This document shows positions 1 to 12,668 of a DNA stretch of 64,000 nt, one piece after another; positions within the stretch are counted from its first letter, which is position 1; every line of letters begins with the position of its first letter. The DNA is from Carex sylvatica (Eukaryota > Streptophyta > Magnoliopsida > Poales > Cyperaceae): contig CAXKVR010000147.1 of the NCBI GenBank assembly GCA_964058845.1, positions 62,001 through 126,000 of the forward strand, in the 5' to 3' direction. Under the pieces are notes generated by a model. That model was given only the letters and a program-made list of their open reading frames with translations, did not search any database and was not told where the DNA came from. A program made the translations under genes and the position numbers.

Positions 1-1260
1 CACTTACCCCTCGTCCCAACCGGTACTGGAAACTGCCGAGGGCCAGACGATCTAAAGCTTTAGAACACTGAGCATCAAAGTCCATGCATAGACATTGACA
101 AATCCGGATTCACCCCCTGGGTGACGTCATCACGGTGGATGACAATAATACCATATCCACCAACCGATGGTGATATAAAGCACGGTGACTTTAATTCCAA
201 ATCAGATCATTCAGATCAACACAAATAATAACCATACCAGCATGCAAATCAATCAGATTAAACAATTCGAGTTTCATTTTATTTGGGCAATGCAATGCAT
301 ATGAATCAAAACACAGTTTAATTCATGAATATAAAATATCAAACAAGTCCAGAAACCCCGCACCTGAGTAATAGAACGCTCGACTAAGGCTCAGGCGTCT
401 CGAACGACCCAGAAATCCTTTGCCTCGTATGATTACCACCTATTTTATACGTTAAATTCGATTAACGCGTTCGATCAATATCCGATAATTAATACCATTA
501 CCAAACCCTAATTCGAATTCCAATTCAATCGGTAGTCCTGAATAAACAACATGAATCGATATGTTTTACGAAGTTATAACTCGATTAATTCCAACAATTT
601 CCAGAGTTTCACTTGAAACTATCACAATTCCTTTCCATTACGACCCAACCCAAAAACCTTAGTTCAATTCCAAATTCCACAAGAAAATCAATCCGATTAT
701 CGAGTTATAACGTTTCAAATCAAATTCGACTTCGAATTTCACCAAAATATAACAAATCAAATAAAATTAGGGTTTCCAAGAGAAAAGGAAGATAAATCGT
801 ATCAATTATCACAAATTAACAACTAATCTAGCTAGAACTCGATTATGAAACCCTAATTACAAATTTCAACCGAAATCATGACAAATCGAATAAATCGAAT
901 AAATTAAGGTTTTCAAGAAATCACAAGGGAGAAATATATACCAAATTGAAGCTTTCTAATCGATCAAGGATCGTCAATTCAACTCGAATCTCGATTTTCC
1001 GGTCAATTCGATCAGATTCCGCGCTCAATTTCTCTCTCTTTCTCTCTTTCTTTTTTTTCTTCGGCTCTAGCCCTAGCCTTACGAATTCCTTTCAATTTTT
1101 ACGGTGAAATGAAAGGAGAAGAAAGGTATTTGTTTAATAAATGGGAATTTTGCACATATACCCCTCCATTTTCATAATATTACCAAACTTTGATAATTTC
1201 ACAATTAAGCCCTTATGTAAATGTTTAATTTCACAAATAAGCCCTTATGTAAAGTTTTAT
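1..1260. repeat. Probable LTR-retrotransposon-type non-coding repeat
   Basis: No plausible protein is encoded. The stretch has a GC-richer start, then many TCGAATT/AATTCGA-type words, a pyrimidine tract near 1025-1060 and the phrase AAACCCTAATT. In composition this resembles the LTR or untranslated part of a plant gypsy-type element. I see no matching second LTR, primer-binding site or target duplication, so the assignment rests on composition only. Confidence 0.33.
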
Positions 1261-1330
1261 TTCAGTAGAATGATAATAAGAAGAAAGGTTTTAATTAATA
1301 TTTAGAAATTTGCAAAATAACCCTCCAAAA

Positions 1331-1692
1331 TAGCAAAAATACACACCAGTGCGGATCACTCATCCGCACTGCGGATCCATCCAGTCGCACTTACTGCGCA
1401 AATAGCAAACACACACCCCAGTGCGGATCAATCATCCGCACTGCGGATCCGTCCAGCCGCACTCACGGCGCAGAAAAATGTCCGAGCCTAGTGCGGACGC
1501 ACTGAGGCCAGTGCGGATGTTCCCATCCGCATTCAGTACTTAGCGAAAATTCAGAAGAGTACAGAACTCACCCGCAGTGCGTGTGCCCATCCGCACCACC
1601 ATCCGCACTCAGAGGAAATTGCAGCCGTTTATTAAGGAACTTGTCCCAGTGCGGGTGAAGCCATCCGCAGTGCGGGTCATCCATCCGCACTG
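1331..1692. repeat. GTGCGGAT/ATCCGCAC inverted-motif cluster with a 72-bp tandem duplication
   Basis: Units 1331-1402 and 1403-1474 are imperfect tandem copies with a 72-bp period. Both contain GTGCGGATCA followed by ATCCGCACTGCGGATCC. Further copies of GTGCGGA(T) and its reverse complement continue to about 1692, so many short hairpins are possible. The cluster is far more GC-rich than its flanks. It may be the subterminal part of a transposon or LTR. Confidence 0.7.
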
Positions 1693-1740
1693 GACCGTTT
1701 TTCTATATTTATTATTCGATTCTTAACGCCTTAACTCAAT

Positions 1741-4250
1741 CAGTCAGTATAAAATATTTATTATAAAATTCATTATGTCACAATATAATTGACATGACAT
1801 GCATCCTTTTTATGAAGTCTAGTAAGTATTGTTGCTTATGTGTTTTTGTGTGATTCATCTAACATTGTTCATGATTTTTAGATGATTCTCACATTTAAGT
1901 TCTTCTGACTTTGTTGTTTATGTGCATTTGCATTTATATAGAACATATATAGCTAGGCAATATATTATTTTATATACAAAGTCTTGTTTTATATATATGG
2001 AGATTGAAATATTCTTGAGACGTTGGAGAAAAACAAAATAAGATGGTAAAGATTTATTTATTTTTATTAGAGTTAATTTTTATAATCAAAATTAGTTGCA
2101 AGTGTCATGTACTTGAAAATTAGAAAAAAAATAATTTAACTTGTTTCATTTTGTATATTTTTTATAATATAAATTATTTATTATGCTAATGAATTTTTTG
2201 TTTATTTACTAACACTTTGTTGGGATGAATTGTATAAAATAATATTTTAATTTAATTTTTTATACATACAATTATAAAGGAAAATATTATTTTATATTAT
2301 TGATATGAACGCAAAATGAATATTTGATCAACTTGTTTACATAAATATTTCAGATTTGCAAATTAAATCCTTGTTTTTTTGCAAGTTCAATTATTGATTC
2401 TTGTTTATTTGCAAATTCAAATTTTTTTTTCATAAGTTTAAGAGTTGATTATTTGGCATATGTGAGTTCTGGAACCCACATTACAACCATGCATATCTAC
2501 GTGGATATCACAAAATTTGAACATACCTTAATTTATTAGTATTGATATATTTTCCAGTATTAAAATGGTCAAATTTATCAATAATTGATAAATTATATTA
2601 TGTAATTTTTTTTATTATAATATTCAGTTATCATCTTTTATTCTTTCTGAAAAATAATTGTGGGAGTCTAATTCGTAACTTGAATTGTCTCCAATATAAT
2701 AATTATTATCATTTTGATACTTTTACATACTATAATATAAATATTGTTCTTTTTAGAAATAAAAAGGCTAGATGCAAAAAAAATTTACTTTGCAACATTA
2801 TTTAATTTAATTTTTTTTTTTGGCAAAACAATAGGATCATAGATCACCATGATAGACTATATGAAATCTGCCTTGGAAGATTATGAGTATGAAGCGCCAA
2901 TGAAAACAATTCAGAAGTATTGAGGCAAAATAAATTATCAAGAGTATGCGTGCAGTTGCAATGTTTTGTTGTTTATAAATGTTTAAATGAAATTTTTTTT
3001 TATGTCAATTTAAATAGAACAACTATTGCCTATTAAATAGCCACTAATTAAGAGTTATCCTTATTTGAAACTAACTATACCAACATTCTAGGTAGATAGA
3101 GATTCTTGCGCCATCACGAAAAAAAACCCGCTATAACTTAGATATTGCGCTGTTTTAGCTAACAATTTAGAAAACTGATCTAAATTAGTAATAAAATGAT
3201 CTTATTTATAGACAACAACAAATATATTAATTGTGGTTTTTAGAAAATTGTTTTCCTTTTCGTATGCCTTTGGATATATATCTCAAAAAATACAGCTTTA
3301 ATGGTGCTTGCCTGACATTTTTCGATCTAGCTTTGCCTAACAGTTGAAACGTGACATGTGTTTCTATGGAGCACCTCTAATCTTAATTTTATTTGAAAAA
3401 GTTTAGTTGTTAGTTTCGCTTGATTCATATTATGTTATATTCAAAATAATAATTACAGAATTATATTTACTCGTTAATTATTTGTTCACTTTTAGTGAAA
3501 TTGTTGCTAATAATAGTAAATAATTTTGTTGGTGGATAATAAGGATAATATAAAATAGGTAAATAACCGATAGATAAAAGGAGTAACATAATATTGATAG
3601 GTGGTTATGAAAATATAATTGTTTATGTTATAATGGTATTGCCGATTTTTATGTACATTCTTAAAAAAGATGGATTCTTCTCTCTGATTATAACCTGTGC
3701 TTAAAATATACGGCATAGGCAAAACATTCAATCTATATATTTTTAGCACATATGGAATTAAAAATAGGAGAGAGAATTGAAGGTTTAAAGAATAAGAATA
3801 AATTAGATATTGAAATGTAAAAAATTATCTCAGCACTCAATATTAATTTTTTTTTGTGGGTTAAAAACAACACTCACTTTTTAAAAATTTAACCCGGATG
3901 TGTTGGGATAATTTTTAAAAAGGTATCGAGTGCATGCTACTTTCAACCCAAAAAAAAGTAGCACATGCATCCGGATTGAAAATTATCTCAGCACGAAGAA
4001 CACATAGCGAATTGCGAACAAGATTCTCTATCTAGGGCTGCCACGTGTCAATATTTGTTTGGACCATTTGGGCCGTTGCATCATTTGCATAGCAGAAATA
4101 TTGGGAAAAAAAATGAGAGACGAGAATCTACATGACTACAACAGTGATTTCTTTTAGATTTTTAATTTAATGTATTAATTGCTAATATAATTGCTGGGTT
4201 GTATGATAGTTTCTAAATTATCAAATTTTCTTTGGAAGAAAACATTTTCT
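1741..4250. other. AT-rich intergenic DNA, no gene recognised
   Basis: Many homopolymer runs and short open frames without family resemblance. A 24-codon frame at 2850-2921 is the only segment with coding-like composition, and I recognise nothing in it. Confidence 0.6.
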
Positions 4251-5211
4251 TATTGATACGTTGGCTAATTGATTAGTTCAAATGTTTTATTTCTGTATCT
4301 CTAGCTATCGCTCTCTCTCTTCACAAAAACGAAATCTTTTTCATTTGATTTTTCCCACAATTCGCTCACCTCCGATCATTTTTCATGGTGGCAGCATCCC
4401 GGAGGCTGTTCCAACGACTCTAGAGAAATCCGGATGCACTCCAAGGTTCCCTCTTTGTCCTTCGTAGCACCCATGAGCAGGCCATTTTCAACATTGTGCT
4501 AATGCCAAGGCCTCACTGCTTTTGTTCTTCGATACAAATGCATGTGAGGGTCAATGTTGTTTCTTGGAATCTTGATTTACTTTATTAATTTACTTTTTGT
4601 TTGATATTTCACTTATCTTTGATTGCAAAGATAATTATAAAGTTGTTTTCTAATTTTAGAGGTTTCTTCATATAGACGAGTACCCTCCAGATGCAAATCA
4701 AGGATTTGACATTCCATCTTCTCTTGTTTGCTTTCCTCATTTCATCTCAGGCTCAATTTATCCTGATTCAATTAGTTTACCGATGCTACATATAGTTACA
4801 ATGTATTTCTTTCTTTGTCAGAAAACTTTTTGTTTCTCTTTTTTTGTGGAAACGTCGATTCTGACATAAAAGTGCGAGAAACATTTTTTGTTGAAGCTCA
4901 AGAAAAACCAAGGCCCAAACTTATGCCTTTGTTAATTTCCAGAATTACCAACAATAGGCCCCAAAATTATCTTTATAGTAGTACTAATTGCGGTAGTAGC
5001 AGTTCTATAGCATTATTTCTTGGACACTAAATCATAACAATTGTTAGGTTTCTAGCTTCATTCTAGTAGTGCAGGTAACTACTTTTTGTTGGATGGTATT
5101 AATATTGTCAGCTGGTTCTTCTCCTCTTCAGGATCTGTGCCATATGCTGGTACGGTTTGTTAAAATTTTGATTTTGATTATTCAAGCCTAGGTTTAAACA
5201 ATTTTGTTCCG
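4251..5211. other. Intergenic segment with weak exon-like pieces
   Basis: A pyrimidine-rich leader near 4310 is followed by moderately GC-rich sequence to about 4540, which resembles a first exon but has stops in every useful frame. The phrase GGTCAATGTTGTTTCTTGG near 4550 recurs next to the palindrome arms (near 5230 and, inverted, near 9260), so this piece is related to the element beginning at 5212. Confidence 0.3.
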
Positions 5212-5599
5212 ATTATATGTCTGTGATGGTCAATTTTAATTCTTGGAATCTTGATTTTGTTATATTTTTGCTTTATAACTCTAGAATAGTGTTTTCCAAT
5301 ACATAAGAAACATCTAATAAACATTCATTAAGACTAAAAGGATGTTCAATTATAGGGTACTGAACAATTACTAAAAATAATAGAAGTATTAAAGCATGTT
5401 GAAGCTCACATTTTTTAAATAAACTGACAATGCCCATGAAAGTAATTTTATTATTCATTGATAGATAGCACAACATTTTAGAACAAACAAACAAATTATT
5501 ATTCTTAAGGGGAAAAAAAAGAAGCAAACCATTTTTATGGAAGGATAAAGAAATTAACATCAACTAAATTGATTCATCAATCATCACACAACACACTCT

Positions 5600-6090
5600 T
5601 AAGTGTTTTGTCGTACGCTTTTCTTTGATCTTCAGTCATTGTGGATATATCTAGTTCCATAAACTTAAGTGCAAAATTCTGATTGTGCACCTTTTAATTA
5701 ATATCATTGCACAACCCTTCCGTAGTCTTATTGAAGCTATCAATTTTTCCAATCTTCTCTAATTCAATATTATGTTGAGCCTCCATTGCTTCCTTCTTTT
5801 TTTCTATTTCGTTTGCAGACACCTCTTTTTCTTTTCACTTCGGTGAGGAGGGAGAATTGTAGTGGAATCTTTATTCGAGTTGTACGTAGTTGTTGCTAGT
5901 GTTAGTTTTGTTTCTCTTTGAACCTGTCCGTTCAGCTGATGAGACATCTTCGGTCTTTTCATACTGGCAGAGCCATTTCTCTTCTTTTCTCAAAACATCC
6001 CAAGCATTACATGAAGGTAAAATTTTCACCTTCCATCTGATGATATAACTCTAGTGCTTTATTTTTCTTGTCATCATCACTCAAGCCACT
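5600..6090 (-). pseudogene. NAM-associated C-terminal-domain fragment (left arm)
   Basis: Reading the minus strand gives a broken frame containing SAERTGSKRNKTNTSNNYVQ, then a Lys/Glu-rich helix (EIEKKKEAMEAQHNIELEKI) and MELDISTMTEDQRKAYDK. This order is typical of the plant NAM-associated C-terminal domain found behind SANT/Myb-like domains in many transposon-derived proteins, often annotated as glutathione S-transferase T3-like. In-frame stops and frameshifts are present. This copy keeps about 40 bp, with a WDVLRKEEKW-like motif, that the right-arm copy has lost. Confidence 0.6.
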
Positions 6091-6141
6091 TTCTCTCTGA
6101 TTGTGGATCTTTTAAATATAACCAACAAACTTTGAGACGGC

Positions 6142-7570
6142 ATGAATATATTAAGAATGAATAATTGGTTCATGTGGACTAATTTTTGAAACTTAAATAT
6201 TTTAAGGTTGAATTGCAAAGTGAAGTTTTTAAATGATATGTGGGACCCACGTTTTTGTTTCAATCTTTATCTCTTTGATATGTAGGACTCATATTTTTCA
6301 TATCTGTATTCATATTCGCTCATTATCTGACAGATGTAGATATGATATCAGCATTATCCGCTCCGTTTTCACCCCTAACGGTGTATTCTTCTTTGAAAAT
6401 TGAATATATGAACAATACAAACTTAAGATATAAAAAAATAAATGAAAATAATGAACAAATGGCATAGAATTTAATTGTTTTCTAACAGCTTACTGTGTAT
6501 AACTATTTAATTGTTTTCTAATATGTTATACTAAATATATAAGACTCTACATCTAATTTTTTATTTATTTATAATCATTAAAACGCCCGTCTAAATTATT
6601 TGTCTTTTTCAGTTGCTTTTCAAAATAAAAAGTTCACATGAGAGTAACGTGAAAGGAGAGGGGAAGGTAAATTTGGAGTCCACAAGAGTATTTTGTTTGA
6701 TTTTTTTCTAGAAGTAAGGTAGTTTGTAAAATTTACCGAAATAAAAACCTGTTACAAATTATAAAGAATTCAGGTGATGATTGCCTAATGTACAACTGGT
6801 ATATAGTCCGTGAGGAGACCATAACAACTAACAAAAAGATGATTTACAGCCAATTAACAAACTATTTAACTTAAACCGGTGTAAATATTAACCTTCAAAC
6901 CTACTGAAATTAACCAATAGAAAACGTTGAGAATTCAAAGCACAAAAATAGAGCAAAAATGTTGAGAATTGAGCCCATAAAAAAAAGAAAACAACAAGGA
7001 AAAATAATATGATTTCCACAAACATTATCACAAAAATTATGAGTGACAAACTTGTTGTGCTATTCTCTTAACCGAGTTCTCAGTATTCTAAAACCATCCA
7101 TCCAAGTCACTGAAGAGATCATCACGATGTTCTAATAACAATAATGAATATCATCGTGACTTGAATTTTTTTGATTAATTTCCACTTTCTTTCTTTTTCC
7201 CTTCTTTTTATTATTATTACTGTTATGTTTGTTTATCTCATTTTGTAATATATATTATCGTTGAAATAAAATTTGAAAGCTAAAATTAGTAGAGATTAAT
7301 TTATCGGGTTAATGTGGTGCCTAACACCTTCCACATTCATAATCAAGATACAAACCTAGCTATTATCCATAGGCATAAAAAAATTAGATTGTGTATTTCT
7401 CGTTGCATTGCAGATGGCGACTCTAAATAAAATTTAAATCATACTTAAAAGGTTGAGTCGAGCATCAGTTTCGTAGCACGGTAGCTACACCACTCAATGA
7501 AAATCATGTTATTATCATTAATATCTTCTACAAGACACTTAATTAGATATAATATTTTTAAATTGTTGCA
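6142..7570. other. Insertion splitting the left palindrome arm
   Basis: This stretch has no counterpart in the right arm, whose sequence runs straight through the equivalent point (near 8330). It carries no recognisable gene. The 7280-7490 part (with GGCGACTCTAAAT and TAGCACGGTAGCT) is LTR-like in character. No clear target duplication is visible. Confidence 0.5.
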
Positions 7571-7700
7571 ATTTTTAATTTGTGCCAGTGATTTGTCATT
7601 TAATTATGAATTACACTATAAATGCTCACCTACAAACATAAATTTTATCTATACTACCATTTCAGAGTTTTAGCATTTTTCAATAAAAAATATTTCATTC

Positions 7701-7975
7701 TTGCCAATTTATTCACTGGTCAACTACAACTCAATGGATCCCCGTAGACCATTGTTCAACCCCTACTCATATCCTTACTACATGAATAACCAAGTGAGCT
7801 ACCCAGAAATGTCAAATATGGAATTTCCTTTAAATTTCATGTATCAAAACCCGAATAATACACACATCCCATTAACCCAAGATCTAGCCACAGCTAATAC
7901 AATGCCACAGAGTAGTGCCCAAACAACTAATTCTACTAACGAGGTACTAAGGCAACGACAGAAGTTTGTAGAATT
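7701..7975 (+). pseudogene. N-terminal fragment of the SANT/NAM-associated transposon gene (left arm)
   Basis: An open frame begins MDPRRPLFNPYSYPYYMNNQ and continues with Pro/Asn/Gln-rich sequence typical of the disordered N-terminus of plant SANT/NAM-associated proteins. It runs into the palindrome centre near 7975 and then into its own inverted copy. No SANT domain follows. The piece is a remnant, opposite in strand to its C-terminal partner at 5600-6090. Confidence 0.55.
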
Positions 7976-8210
7976 AGTTGCCTTAGTACCTCGTTTGTAG
8001 AATTAGTTGTTTGGGCACTACTCTGTGTCACCGTATTAGCTGTGGCTTCATCTTGGGTTAATGGGATGTGTGGATTATTCGGGTTTTGATAGATGGAATT
8101 TAAAGGAAATCCCATATTTGGCATTTTTGGGTAGCTCACTTGGTTATTCATGTAGTAAGGATATGAGTAGGTGTTGAACGAGGTCTACGTAGATCTATTG
8201 AGTTGTAGTT
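7976..8210 (-). pseudogene. N-terminal fragment of the SANT/NAM-associated transposon gene (right arm)
   Basis: Inverted copy of the 7701-7975 fragment. An open frame on the minus strand starts at MNNQVSYPKMPNMGFPLNSI (8151). The upstream MDPRRP-equivalent codons (near 8180-8210) are altered: the ATG corresponding to the left arm reads as a non-start codon. It runs head-on into the left-arm copy at the palindrome centre. Confidence 0.5.
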
Positions 8211-8379
8211 GAACAGTGAATAAATTAGCAAGAACGAATTTTTTTTTTTTTTGAAAAATGCTTAAACTCTGAAATGGTGGTATAGATAAAATTCATTATT
8301 AAATAACAAGTCGCTGGCACAAATTAAGCCACGCCGTCTCAAAGTTTGTTGGTTATATTAAAAATATCCACAATCGGAG

Positions 8380-8880
8380 AGAAAGTGGCTTGAGTGATGA
8401 TGATAAGAATAATAAAGCACTAGAGTTATATCATCAGATGGAAGGTGAAAAGAAGAGACATGGCTCAGCCAGTATGAAAAGACCGAAGATATCCCATCAA
8501 CTGAACGGATAGGTTCAAAGAGAAACAAAACTAACACTAGCAACAACTACGTACAACTCGAATGAAGATTCCGATATAATTCTCTCTCCTCACCCCCCAG
8601 GAAGGAAAGCTTCGAAGGCTAAGGGTAAAGAAAAAGAGGTGTCTGCAACTGAAATAGAAAAAAGGAAGGAAGCAAATGGAGGCTCAACATAATATTGAAT
8701 TAGAGAAGATCGGAAAAATTGATAGCTTCAATAAGACTATGGAAGGGTTGTGCAATGCGATTAAAATTAAGAGTGCACAATCAGAATTTTTCACTTAAGT
8801 TTATGGAATTAGATACATTCACAATGACTGAAGATCAAAGAAAAGTGTACGACAAAATTAACACTTAAGAGTGTGTTGCG
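8380..8880 (+). pseudogene. NAM-associated C-terminal-domain fragment (right arm)
   Basis: Inverted copy of the 5600-6090 fragment. Frames contain GRKASKAKGKEKEVSATEIE, KIGKIDSFNKTMEGLCNAI and MTEDQRKVYDKI, broken by stops and shifts. About 40 bp present in the left arm are deleted after the MEGE codons near 8440-8452. This arm alone retains the GRKASKAKGK segment, so neither arm is the direct parent of the other's current state. Confidence 0.58.
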
Positions 8881-9291
8881 TGATGATTGATGAATCAATT
8901 TAGTTGATGTTAATTTATTTATCCTTCCATAAAAATTGTTTGTTTTTTTCCCTTAAGAGCAATAATTTTGTTTGTTCTAAAATGTTGCGCTATTTATAAT
9001 AAAATTACTTTCTTGGGCATTGTCAGTTTATTTAAAAATGTGAGCTTCAACATGCTTTAATACTTCTGTTATTTTTAATAATTGGTCAGTACTCTATAAT
9101 TGAACATGCCTTTTTGTCTTAATGAATGTTTATTTGATGTTTCTTATGTATTGGAAAAACACATTGCCTGTTGTACTAGCTAGGACTTGTTCATTGGTTC
9201 AAAAACTCATAAACCACTATTCTAGAATTATAAAGCAAAATATAACAAAATCAAGATTCCAAGAAACAACATTGACCATCACAGACATATA

Positions 9292-9841
9292 AGGAAACAA
9301 AGATATGAAGAAATCCTCATAAGTGAGGGTCAATGTTATTCATAATTTAATGGAATTATGTAAACTTTAATTATCTTATAGTACCTAACAATAGAACGCG
9401 GATCTCTGCAAAATTTGGTAATACTTAAGGGTTATTGGACAATTGTTTATCTAATTTTGATAATAGTTTTTAAATTAATTGAAATAAGTTTGAAAATTTA
9501 AAATGGAACTTACAAGTTAAACGATCAAATTACTATATATATTATCAATAGTGATATCCACACTGAAAATTCCTAGCTAATTACTTGGGGCAGATCCATG
9601 TATTAATTAGGGGTGACTTAGCCAATCCTATAAATTCAAAATTAGCAATTTTATCTTTTATAGTTAACAATTTTTATAAGTATTTATACTCTTTAGTCCT
9701 TATAAAATAAAATTATATTGCAAAAAAAAATCTCAATCCTCAATGTCAATTTTCTAATTTTCGCATTTCCATCAATTAATTGCCCACACCTAATGAACTA
9801 AACAACAAAAAGAACTTGAAACGTATAAACAAATAAAATAT
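9292..9841. other. AT-rich intergenic DNA
   Basis: Nothing recognised apart from the phrase GTGAGGGTCAATGTT near 9325, also seen near 4545. Confidence 0.5.
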
Positions 9842-10271
9842 GAGTATGGCTTAGGTGCTCTGGATAGCACAAGCTCTTCCATGCTACGGTCTCAAAAACC
9901 TATCATATAAATTTCAAACTTCGATTTAAGTAGCTCAGTAAATTGTTTATAAAATGAACTTGTAGAATACTAATTTTTACTATTTGAGAATTTTTTTTTA
10001 CTGTTTTTATGATTTATGAAATATGACAAAAAATGATCTAAAACATTGACAATTTTCTTTTATTTTAAAGTTCATTTTTTTTTACCATATTTCATAAATC
10101 ATAAAAATAGTAAAAAAAAAAAATTTAAAAATTGTAAAAGTTGGTATTATACAAATTCATTATATAATTAATTTATTGAACTACTTAAATCGAAGTTTGA
10201 AATTTATACAATAGATTTTTAAGATCATAGCACAGAATGCCTATGTTATCCATAACATCCAAGCCTTACTC
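9842..10271. mobile_element. Foldback MITE, about 430 bp
   Basis: The two halves are inverted repeats over nearly their whole length. The ends are GAGTATGGCTTAGG and the reverse complement of GAGTAAGGCTTGG. Inside, TTTCAAACTTCGATTTAAGT near 9925 matches the inverse at about 10185. Both flanks contain AAAATAT, a possible short target duplication. No coding capacity. Confidence 0.8.
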
Positions 10272-10659
10272 CAAAAATATTGTGTAAGGCCTAGAATTCA
10301 ATTACCCTGATGCTACAGATATGGGCCGAGTTACTCTTGGGCCTGAAATCATGTTTTTTCTAGTTGATTATATGTCGGCCAATGACCACTGTATAATCGG
10401 AATTTTACCCAAAGGTTAGTGTAACTACGCATGGAAGTTGTAAACATAATTTTTTTATATTATTGCTCCTTTCACTGCAGTGAAACAGCAGTTCATCTGG
10501 CAGGAAAAAAATATTTGGTTGGACTCATTCTGATGAAATTGGGAATTGCATGATAATTGCAACCATATACTACTTTTACCAGTAAGGGGCTAATCTATCG
10601 GAAGCTCAACACAGTAGAAACCATCTGACCACTGGCACATTACAAAATGAACTCTGAAT

Positions 10660-10827
10660 CTATGACAAGTTACAATTGTTCTTCCGAATGAACCATATAG
10701 TGAGTTTTAAGCCAAAACGATGATCTTTACATAGTAATTTCTTCTGAATTTTGCTGTCGAAATTGCTTAGTGGGACCATGGGGAGGTTCAATTGCTCAGC
10801 TAAGATCGTCTGAGCACCAATCAACCA
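10660..10827 (-). pseudogene. Possible highly diverged MATH-domain fragment
   Basis: A 55-codon minus-strand frame without stops contains LNLPMVPLSNFDSKIQKK and ends in CNLS followed by a stop. It resembles the LGVPMVPLTYFTKEDQEK stretch in the C-terminal half of the MATH-like domain of the 12669-13817 gene, on the same strand and just downstream of it. Similarity is short and weak, with no BTB part found. It could be the far-decayed edge of the MATH-BTB array or chance. Confidence 0.3.
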
Positions 10828-12539
10828 AGAACAACTTCAAAGCCACACTTTTTGATTACTATTGCGTTGCATAATTTGCAATTATCTAACAAACAGGGAT
10901 ACTGCTTCAGATCTTCTCTGATGGTTTATTCATACTTCCCGCAGTACATTTTTTTAAGGAAGCTATGAAACCTTTTTTAGTTTGAACTGTATAAAATCAT
11001 TCTGAAATTTAGCCCATAGCTTGCTGAGGCAAAAAGCTCATGACAAAGTTATTGCACAAATTAACAAATAACAATTTGGATGATGAGTTGCTGGAAATTG
11101 GGAGTTCCTTTTAAAATTAGACAACTTTACTACTGGAAATTTACAAAAAGTTTGCAATTTGTTTTATGATTATTGAAATTTTGGAGGTTTTGTAATTTTA
11201 TTTTATTTAATCAACTTAATAATTATTGAACATTTTTTCTTTCTTTAATAGATAATTTGTAATATGCAAAAATAAAAAAAAATAAAAAAAATAAAAATAG
11301 ATAATTTGCAACCCTTTGTATTTCAATGAGTCATACTAGTAGATTGACTTTTATATATATATATATTATAGACGGTACGGAATTATCACAACTCACAATA
11401 AAGTCAAATAGAGCATCTTGGGCTTCAATTAACTAATAATTAATACATTTTCTTTTGCGCATTTTTAGCCATTGATCTTACAAGTGTGAAACCATATTTT
11501 ACTGGTAAGCGGATTGTTTTGTACCAGATAAGTATTTATTTCACATTTTGTAAGATTTCTTTTTACTAAATTTTGAATTTGGATGCCGATCGTCCGATAA
11601 AATTTGGCACGAGATTAGCAGGGTCTCCTAAATTTCCAAATCAACTCAAATCAATCTAAATTCTAATCCAATGGTCCAAATTCAAATTCAAAATTTGAGT
11701 TGTTTTATGAACCATACCCGGTACACCTTGGGTAACTTTGACAAAAGGCGCATAGAATTTTGGGTCAAATAGGAATATGCTGAATTGAAGAGAAGAATAT
11801 AATATATATAGATCTCATTTACTGTTTCAAATCATTGACCATATTATGTTGAAATATAGTAACAGGAGAATTCTGACATATAAATGAAATGTGCACATAT
11901 AAATTCAACAAATATTTGGTACTTCGCAGCAATAAGTTTCTTTGATTATCATAGTGTCATTGTAACTTTTGGCTAAACTTTCTCACCTTACATTGCAATA
12001 TTATAACACATGATCATTATCAATTAGTTAAGAGTTGAGATTCATTTGACAATATATTAACTTAATATATAATTCTGATAATCATATCTAAATATTACCT
12101 CCATTACATGATATGGAACTAACATTAATTTATTGTGACAATAATTTTGAGTAGTGGTAATATATGCCAAATATTATACAATATTAATTGTCTATTATAT
12201 TTAAATATGGAAGGTAAGAAAAATGAATCAAAAATTGAGAAAATTGAATTAGCTAGGGAAGGAGATTTATTTGAAGTATGGTATAATCAGATCAATTATT
12301 GATCGTTTTATTCCTCAAAATATGTAAAATACTAAATGACATGCTCCCCACTGAACACCACTTATCACTATTTATATCCATCAATTGATTAATAATAGCT
12401 GCAATTATTGCCCAATTTTTTTTTCTGTTGTCAAATTAATAAAACAAAAACTTTTCAACTGCAAATATAATATAAATTATATTACCCAAGTAAAACTTAA
12501 TTGCAAGCACATTACATTTCCAAACAAAAAAAAAATACA
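10828..12539. other. AT-rich intergenic DNA downstream of the MATH-BTB array
   Basis: No gene recognised. It contains A/T runs, a (TA)n run near 11354-11370 and short inverted patches. Confidence 0.55.
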
Positions 12540-12668
12540 TAAACTTAAATAGCAAAAAAGGAAATGCCAATATGATACAAAACAATTAAACAGCAAGAAC
12601 AGCTTACAAAAACATGGATCAAAACAAAAGCATTTTGAAAACAAAAAAGGATAAACCGATCACTTGTA

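Larger units (their letters stand above)
5212..9291. mobile_element. Broken giant palindrome made of scrambled transposon-gene fragments
   Basis: The left arm is 5212-6141 plus about 7570-7975. The right arm, 7976-9291, is the reverse complement of both left pieces in order. The left arm is interrupted by about 1.4 kb (6142-7570) with no counterpart on the right. Within each arm the N-terminal piece of a gene lies at the palindrome centre and reads inward, while its C-terminal piece lies outside and reads outward, so the source gene was rearranged before or during the inverted duplication. Arms differ by scattered substitutions and indels. I infer a non-autonomous foldback derived from a PIF/Harbinger-like or similar element. 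Confidence 0.72.

Noticed and set aside
5935..5970. CTGATGAGAC resembling a hammerhead ribozyme core
   Set aside because: No GAAA box or three-way stem; it is coding-derived sequence of the left palindrome arm.
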